Assembly (NCBI GenBank): GCA_934654815.1
Contig: CAKUGU010000046.1
Span: 1 to 17,090 of the forward strand
From: an uncultured Ellagibacter sp.
Lineage (GTDB): Bacteria; Actinomycetota; Coriobacteriia; Coriobacteriales; Eggerthellaceae
Length of the DNA stretch: 17,090 nucleotides
Direction: 5' to 3'
Below the pieces are notes generated by a model. It did no database searches, was not told the origin of the DNA, and saw only the letters and a list, made by a program, of their open reading frames with translations. This document shows, piece after piece, positions 12,778 to 17,090 of this stretch (the stretch's first letter is position 1; each line of letters begins with the position of its first letter). The position numbers were made by a program, and so were the translations under genes.

Positions 12778-13950
12778 ATGCATCTGAATCGGATCATAGG
12801 CGTTGTCGCGTTCGCGCTTTCCGTGTGCCTGTTCGTGGTGTCGAACAGCGCCGCGGCGCTCGCGCTCGCCCTGTGCACGCTCTGCATCCCGCTCGCGAGC
12901 CAGCTCATCGGGCGGGCGACCATGGCGCGCACCGACATCTCGCTTTCGCACAAGGAGTCGACCGTTGCCGGCACGGACCTGCTCGTCGAGATCGAGGTGT
13001 CGCGCCCGGTGTTCTTCCGCGGGCGCATCGACCTTGCGCTCGAGCGCGAAAACGAGCTTACGGGAACGGTCGAGCGCATGCCGGTGAGCCTCGCCCCCGC
13101 GATGGGCACGCCCGAACGCTTCACGTTGCCTCTTTCGGCCCTCTGCTGCGGGAGGGTGTCGCTCAGGCTCGCGTCGTGCCAGGTGGCGGACGTGTTCGGC
13201 TTCCGTGCCGTGCCGCTTTCCCGCATCTCGCACGCCTCGTCGTATAGCGTGTACCCGCCGATCATCGATGTGGCGGTGCAGATGGCGCGAGCCGACCGCG
13301 CAAGCGCGCAGGGCGCTACTTACGACCCCTACCGGCACGGCCAGGACCCGACCGAGGTGTTCGAGACGCGGGAATACCGCGACGGCGACTCGATGAAATC
13401 GGTGCACTGGAAGCTTTCCGCGCGCTTCGACGACCTCATGGTGCGCGAGCCGTCTCACCCCACCGATTACGACGTCATGATCGCCGTCCACGCCCATGCA
13501 TGCGACGCGCAGGACGAGCAGGCGGTAAGCGTGCTCGACGCCACGCTTTCGATCGCCGCGTCGGTGGGACTCGCGTTTCTGCGCGAGGGCATCTGCCATA
13601 CGTGCGCCCGGATCGGCGCGGACGGCTCGCCGAGCGTCTGCTCGATCGATAGCCGCGAAAGCTACGACGAGGCGCTCGACGGGCTCGTGTCCATCCCGCT
13701 TTCCCGGGAGGGCGCCCTCGACATCGAGCGACTCGAGGCGCATCTGCGCACCCGCAACGTAACCAAGCTCGTGCTCGTCACCGATCGCGATGACGAGGCG
13801 CTCTTCGCGAGCCTCGGCCTTCTCGTCGACTTAAGCGTGTTCCACATCAGCCCGAAGGGCTACTCGGGACTCGACGTCCAGGCGGGCTACCGCCTGACCC
13901 ACCTGCCCGCCGACGAGGTCGGCGAACGCGTGAAGAGTTTGGAGCTCTAA
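12778..13950 (+). CDS. DUF58 domain-containing membrane protein
   Basis: This 390-aa protein has two closely spaced N-terminal hydrophobic helices (about 5-23 and 25-43) followed by a soluble domain. The DUF58 signature is R198-E-Y-R-D-G-D204 followed by SVHWKLSA (208-215) and VREP. This part resembles the start of a vWA-like fold and is found in partners of MoxR ATPases. It is probably a membrane-attached client or adaptor of the preceding ATPase; no enzymatic motif is apparent. The start at ATG 12778 has a weak GGAAG 12 bases upstream, 27 bases after the MoxR stop. Only one base separates its stop from the GTG of the next gene. A CysCys pair near residues 122-123 falls in a beta-rich region and is not obviously functional. 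Confidence 0.9.
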   Translation: MHLNRIIGVVAFALSVCLFVVSNSAAALALALCTLCIPLASQLIGRATMARTDISLSHKESTVAGTDLLVEIEVSRPVFFRGRIDLALERENELTGTVERMPVSLAPAMGTPERFTLPLSALCCGRVSLRLASCQVADVFGFRAVPLSRISHASSYSVYPPIIDVAVQMARADRASAQGATYDPYRHGQDPTEVFETREYRDGDSMKSVHWKLSARFDDLMVREPSHPTDYDVMIAVHAHACDAQDEQAVSVLDATLSIAASVGLAFLREGICHTCARIGADGSPSVCSIDSRESYDEALDGLVSIPLSREGALDIERLEAHLRTRNVTKLVLVTDRDDEALFASLGLLVDLSVFHISPKGYSGLDVQAGYRLTHLPADEVGERVKSLEL

Positions 13951-13951
13951 C

Positions 13952-16300
13952 GTGGCGCCGTTTGCGAAACCCATTCCCGAAGACAAGCAGCGCATCTTGA
14001 CCGCGCACAGCGCGAAAGGCCGCGCCGCCGCCGAGCGCGCGAACGTCGTCGCGGCGGCGCTCTGCCCCGCGCTCATGTCGTGCGTCACCCCGCTTTTGGT
14101 CGCGGGCGGCCTGACCACCAGCGCGCTTGCGACCTCGCTCGCGATCGCCGTCGTCGTCGCAGCGGCGCTCGGTGCCGCAAGCGCGTCGCGCGCCTTGGGC
14201 GCCGTGCGGTTGGCGGCCGTGTGCGTCGTCGCCGCGTCGCTTGCCGCCATGCTCGCGATCCCCGGCGCGCGCGAGGGGCTTTTCTCGGTGTGCAACAGCG
14301 TGATCTCACATTACGACGACGCGTTCGACGCGTACGTGCCCCTTATCTCGCAAACCGGGATCGTCGCGGGGGACGCGGTGTTCGCCGTGTGCCTGGGCCT
14401 CGTTTCCGCGGAGATCGCGTGGTTCGCCGCGCGCCTCCGCTCGACGGGTGCGTCGCTTCTTCTGCTCGTGGCGCTCTGCAGCGTTTCCGTGCGCCTTTCG
14501 CTCGGGTTCAGCATCGCGGGAAGCTGCGTCGGCATCGCGAGCTGGCTTTTGCACTGCCGCTGGCAGCAGTTGCGCGGATCGTCGTATTCCGCGAGCACGC
14601 TCGCCATGAGCATGAGCGTGGGCGTCATCGGCTGCTGCGGCATCTTCTTCGCCTGCACGATGCTCTGGTCGCCTGCGCCGGTGATCGACGAGGCGCACCA
14701 CGCGATGCGCCAGGCGGTCGACGACGTGCGTTACGGCACGGGGTCGGTGCCCGAGGGCGATCTTGCCGAGGCTGCGAAGATGAACAGGGGTGACGGCGAG
14801 CTTACGGTCACGTTCGACAATACGGTCGCAAACGACGTGCTGCTGCGCGGCTTCGTGGGCGCGACGTACGAGGACGGGGCATGGAGCGCGCTTGGCCACA
14901 ACGCCTACGAGGGCGAATGGGCGCACATGACCGACTGGCTTGCGAGCATGGGCGTGCCGTGCGCGACTCAGCGCGCGGCGTTCGACGACGCAAGTGCCGA
15001 AGCCGGCCGAAAAGCGCAGCCGAGCACGGTCGGCGTCACCGTCGACGCGTCGCAAACGCGCAACCGCTACCTGTACGTCCCCTACACGCTGCGCGACCTT
15101 TCCGGCGCGAGCGCGAGTACGTCATCGGACGGCGCACTGCGCGCAGGGCTCGTCGGCGATGGGTCGTACCGCTTCACAATGGACGACGTCTCGGCGGCGG
15201 ACACGCTCGCCGACGCAAGTTGGCTCGATTCCTCGACAAGCCCTTATGTGTCGGCGGAAAGCGTGTACTCGGCTTTCGTCCACGATAGGTACCTTGATAT
15301 CAGCGACGAGGACGCAGCTGCGGTGAAGAAGTTCTTCTTCGACGACGCGACCTGGGATGATAGCGCCGATGTGTCAGATTATGCCGTTATCAGCCGCGTG
15401 CGCACCATGATGGAAACGCTTGCGAGCTACACGACCTCGCCGAAGACGCCCGATGCGAGCGTCCCCTACGCCGAGTGGCTGTTCGGTGAAGCGCGCGCGG
15501 GCAATTCCGCCTCGTTCGCGACGGCAGCTGTGCTTGCCTTCCGCTCGCAGGGCATTCCCGCGCGCTACGCGGAGGGCTACCGCGCGACGCAGGCCGACAT
15601 CGCGCAGGCCGTTCAGACGGGAGAGCCGCTCACGCTCGCAAGCGAGGACGCGCACGCCTGGGCAGAGGTTTACCTGGACGGCGTCGGCTGGACGCCCGTC
15701 GAGGTCACGCCCGGGTTCTACGCGCAGTCGCTCGAGGCCGACTCGGTCATCGACGTCGCCGAGGCGAAAAGCAGCGGGGCGGACAACGAGGTTTTGCAGT
15801 CGAGGTCGGTGTCGGGCCAAGTCGACGGCGACGAGGAAGAAGACGACGAGCCAGTAACAGACTTGCAGCCGGGACAGGTCGTGCTCGTGTGCGCGATCGT
15901 GCTTGCGTGCCTATGCGTCCTTTGCGTGGCCGCCGCCTGCGCGCAGCGCGCGGCGAGGATACGCCGAAGGCGCGAGAGGATTGCAAGCGACGACCAGGAG
16001 GTTTCGGTTCCGGCGCTCTACCGGTACCTGACGGTCGTCATGCGCAGCTCCGTTCCCGCGTTCGACGAGAAGAGCCCGCTTGCGTGCGAGGAGGGCTTCG
16101 AGCGCGCTTTCCCCGAAATCGACGTGCGCGAGTACCGTCGCGCCATCGCGCTCTACCAGCGCTACACGTTCGGGGCTCGGACGCTCAAGCCCCACGAGAT
16201 GAGAACCCTGCGCCGCTTCGGCGAGCGCTTGCACAACGAAATGCCCCCCGCGAAGACCACGGCGGCGCGCCTGCGCCGCACGTTCGTCGACGTGCTTTAG
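13952..16300 (+). CDS. TgpA-like membrane protein with transglutaminase-fold domain, catalytic Cys replaced by Ser
   Basis: This 782-aa protein follows the DUF3488/TgpA layout. There are about six or seven N-terminal membrane helices (30-238) and a large outside domain (about 240-635). A further helix (about 637-660) precedes a basic cytosolic tail (about 660-782) like DUF4129 regions. The transglutaminase core is recognised by FATAAVLAFRSQGIPARYAEGY and by DAHAWAEVY followed by GWTPVEVTPG. The expected triad is Cys-His-Asp/Glu. H568 and E584 are present, but the nucleophile position reads G517-N-S519-A-S-F, so Cys is replaced by Ser (codon TCC, 15506-15508). Glu at the third position is common in Gram-positive relatives. 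It may therefore be a non-peptidase scaffold or have altered chemistry. The GTG start has GGAG with a 7-base spacer and lies two bases after the DUF58 stop codon. In the operon it probably acts in the envelope with MoxR and DUF58. Confidence 0.88.
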   Translation: MAPFAKPIPEDKQRILTAHSAKGRAAAERANVVAAALCPALMSCVTPLLVAGGLTTSALATSLAIAVVVAAALGAASASRALGAVRLAAVCVVAASLAAMLAIPGAREGLFSVCNSVISHYDDAFDAYVPLISQTGIVAGDAVFAVCLGLVSAEIAWFAARLRSTGASLLLLVALCSVSVRLSLGFSIAGSCVGIASWLLHCRWQQLRGSSYSASTLAMSMSVGVIGCCGIFFACTMLWSPAPVIDEAHHAMRQAVDDVRYGTGSVPEGDLAEAAKMNRGDGELTVTFDNTVANDVLLRGFVGATYEDGAWSALGHNAYEGEWAHMTDWLASMGVPCATQRAAFDDASAEAGRKAQPSTVGVTVDASQTRNRYLYVPYTLRDLSGASASTSSDGALRAGLVGDGSYRFTMDDVSAADTLADASWLDSSTSPYVSAESVYSAFVHDRYLDISDEDAAAVKKFFFDDATWDDSADVSDYAVISRVRTMMETLASYTTSPKTPDASVPYAEWLFGEARAGNSASFATAAVLAFRSQGIPARYAEGYRATQADIAQAVQTGEPLTLASEDAHAWAEVYLDGVGWTPVEVTPGFYAQSLEADSVIDVAEAKSSGADNEVLQSRSVSGQVDGDEEEDDEPVTDLQPGQVVLVCAIVLACLCVLCVAAACAQRAARIRRRRERIASDDQEVSVPALYRYLTVVMRSSVPAFDEKSPLACEEGFERAFPEIDVREYRRAIALYQRYTFGARTLKPHEMRTLRRFGERLHNEMPPAKTTAARLRRTFVDVL

Positions 16301-16312
16301 AAGGAGAAGACG

Positions 16313-17090
16313 ATGAGCCCGAAATGGTATCCCCCGACACGCATCGCATCGGCTGCATCGACCAAGGTCGTTGCAGCTGCGGCGTCCATCGCCGTCGTCG
16401 GCGCGTTCGGCGTCGGGGCGGCGGCGCTCGCCCAGGCGGATGTCTCGTTCGACCCGAAGGCGTACGTTTCGGCCTATGGCCAGGGCGAAAACGATGCGGA
16501 CAAGGGCTACCGCGCGAACCCGACCGACACCGACGCCGAGGCGAACCGCCACGATGACGATGTCGCCGACCAGGACAAGAGCGCCGATATGGACCGCACG
16601 GCGCAGGATGCTTTCAGCGACGTGCCACTCGACGGCGCAAGCGGCACCACAGCCGTGAACGTGACCGGGTCGGGTGCTCAGACGGCGACTATCGCCGGCG
16701 CAGGAGAAGGCGAAGGCACGGCGGACGGCGCGATCACCGGCCCCGTCTTGCCTGGCGGCGAAGGCGGCGAAGCTGGTGGCGAGCCCAGCACCCCCGGCGG
16801 CGGGAACGACCCCGTGACGCCGCCCACTCCCGGCGACGACCCGGTGAACCCGCCGACGCCCAGCCCCGATCCCGATCCAAGCCCCACCCCCACGCCAGAC
16901 CCGGATCCCACGCCGAGCGACCCCAGCCAGCCCGAGACCCCCTCGGAAGGCGGCTATGACGTGCTGCCCAAGGACCCGGAGCCGGAGAAACCCGATTTGA
17001 GCGACTCTTCATATATTGAGTCCGAAACGGTTACGGGAAATAACACGAGCCTGGCAGGCGCAAATATCGAGAGCGTGAATGTTGCCATAC
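16313..17090 (+). CDS. Secreted or surface protein with proline-rich linker (partial, runs off window)
   Basis: This gene opens at ATG 16313, after a strong AAGGAG, 12 bases past the stop of the transglutaminase-fold gene. It stays open to the window end, so 259 codons are visible and the 3' end is missing. Residues 1-42 form a signal peptide: a basic start, a long Ala/Val/Gly hydrophobic stretch, and likely cleavage after AQA at 42. Next come an acidic, low-complexity segment (about 55-105), a Gly-rich stretch (about 128-160) and a Pro/Asp/Thr-rich linker (about 160-235) typical of wall-spanning spacers. The last 30 residues are Ser/Asn/Thr-rich and drop sharply in GC, probably the start of a folded domain. 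I do not recognise the family. As the fifth gene of the kinase-MoxR operon, it is a candidate exported client or product of that module. Confidence 0.8.
   Translation, partial: MSPKWYPPTRIASAASTKVVAAAASIAVVGAFGVGAAALAQADVSFDPKAYVSAYGQGENDADKGYRANPTDTDAEANRHDDDVADQDKSADMDRTAQDAFSDVPLDGASGTTAVNVTGSGAQTATIAGAGEGEGTADGAITGPVLPGGEGGEAGGEPSTPGGGNDPVTPPTPGDDPVNPPTPSPDPDPSPTPTPDPDPTPSDPSQPETPSEGGYDVLPKDPEPEKPDLSDSSYIESETVTGNNTSLAGANIESVNVAI

Noticed and set aside
1..17090. CRISPR arrays, tRNA or rRNA genes, transposases, phage genes
   Set aside because: None is visible. There are no regularly spaced direct repeats, no tRNA-like cloverleaf with matching arms, and no transposase or integrase motifs on either strand.

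Overview
This is a GC-rich window. It looks like a chromosomal segment of an anaerobic gut actinobacterium of the Coriobacteriia, most likely Eggerthellaceae. The basis is the high-GC codon use and one particular pairing: a cytosolic molybdopterin oxidoreductase operon divergent from a regulator made of about 12 membrane helices and a C-terminal LuxR helix-turn-helix. That arrangement is characteristic of Eggerthella/Gordonibacter relatives. The assignment is inferred; no rRNA or other marker gene is present.

Layout. Positions 1-1095 hold a leader region and a YycJ-type metallo-beta-lactamase-fold hydrolase. Positions 1096-1401 are non-coding and carry a widely spaced inverted repeat that resembles a small non-autonomous element. 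Positions 1402-4865 (minus strand) form a four-gene operon: a 743-aa acetylene-hydratase/catechol-dehydroxylase-like molybdo- or tungsto-enzyme, a very small two-cluster 4Fe-4S protein, a 4-helix membrane protein with an internal duplication, and a 94-aa protein with a DAVTGAT motif. The operon ends in a terminator. It is read divergently from the membrane LuxR regulator (5064-6578), across a 198-bp region holding a promoter candidate and a 16-bp dyad. This regulator-enzyme-electron-carrier module is the most likely place for an undescribed catabolic or respiratory activity.

Positions 6656-9952 (minus strand) hold two housekeeping-type genes, an M20 amidohydrolase and a phosphoglucomutase/phosphomannomutase, separated by a 324-bp gap rich in stem-loops.

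Positions 10100-17090 (plus strand) hold a tightly packed operon: a hybrid PAS histidine kinase with fused receiver, a MoxR AAA+ ATPase (4-nt overlap with the kinase), a DUF58 protein, a TgpA-like membrane transglutaminase-fold protein, and an exported proline-rich protein that runs off the window. MoxR-DUF58-transglutaminase clusters are a recurrent envelope-associated module. Here it is headed by its own sensor kinase and ends in a secreted protein. The transglutaminase-fold protein has Ser where the catalytic Cys is expected, so it may be a non-catalytic or altered member.
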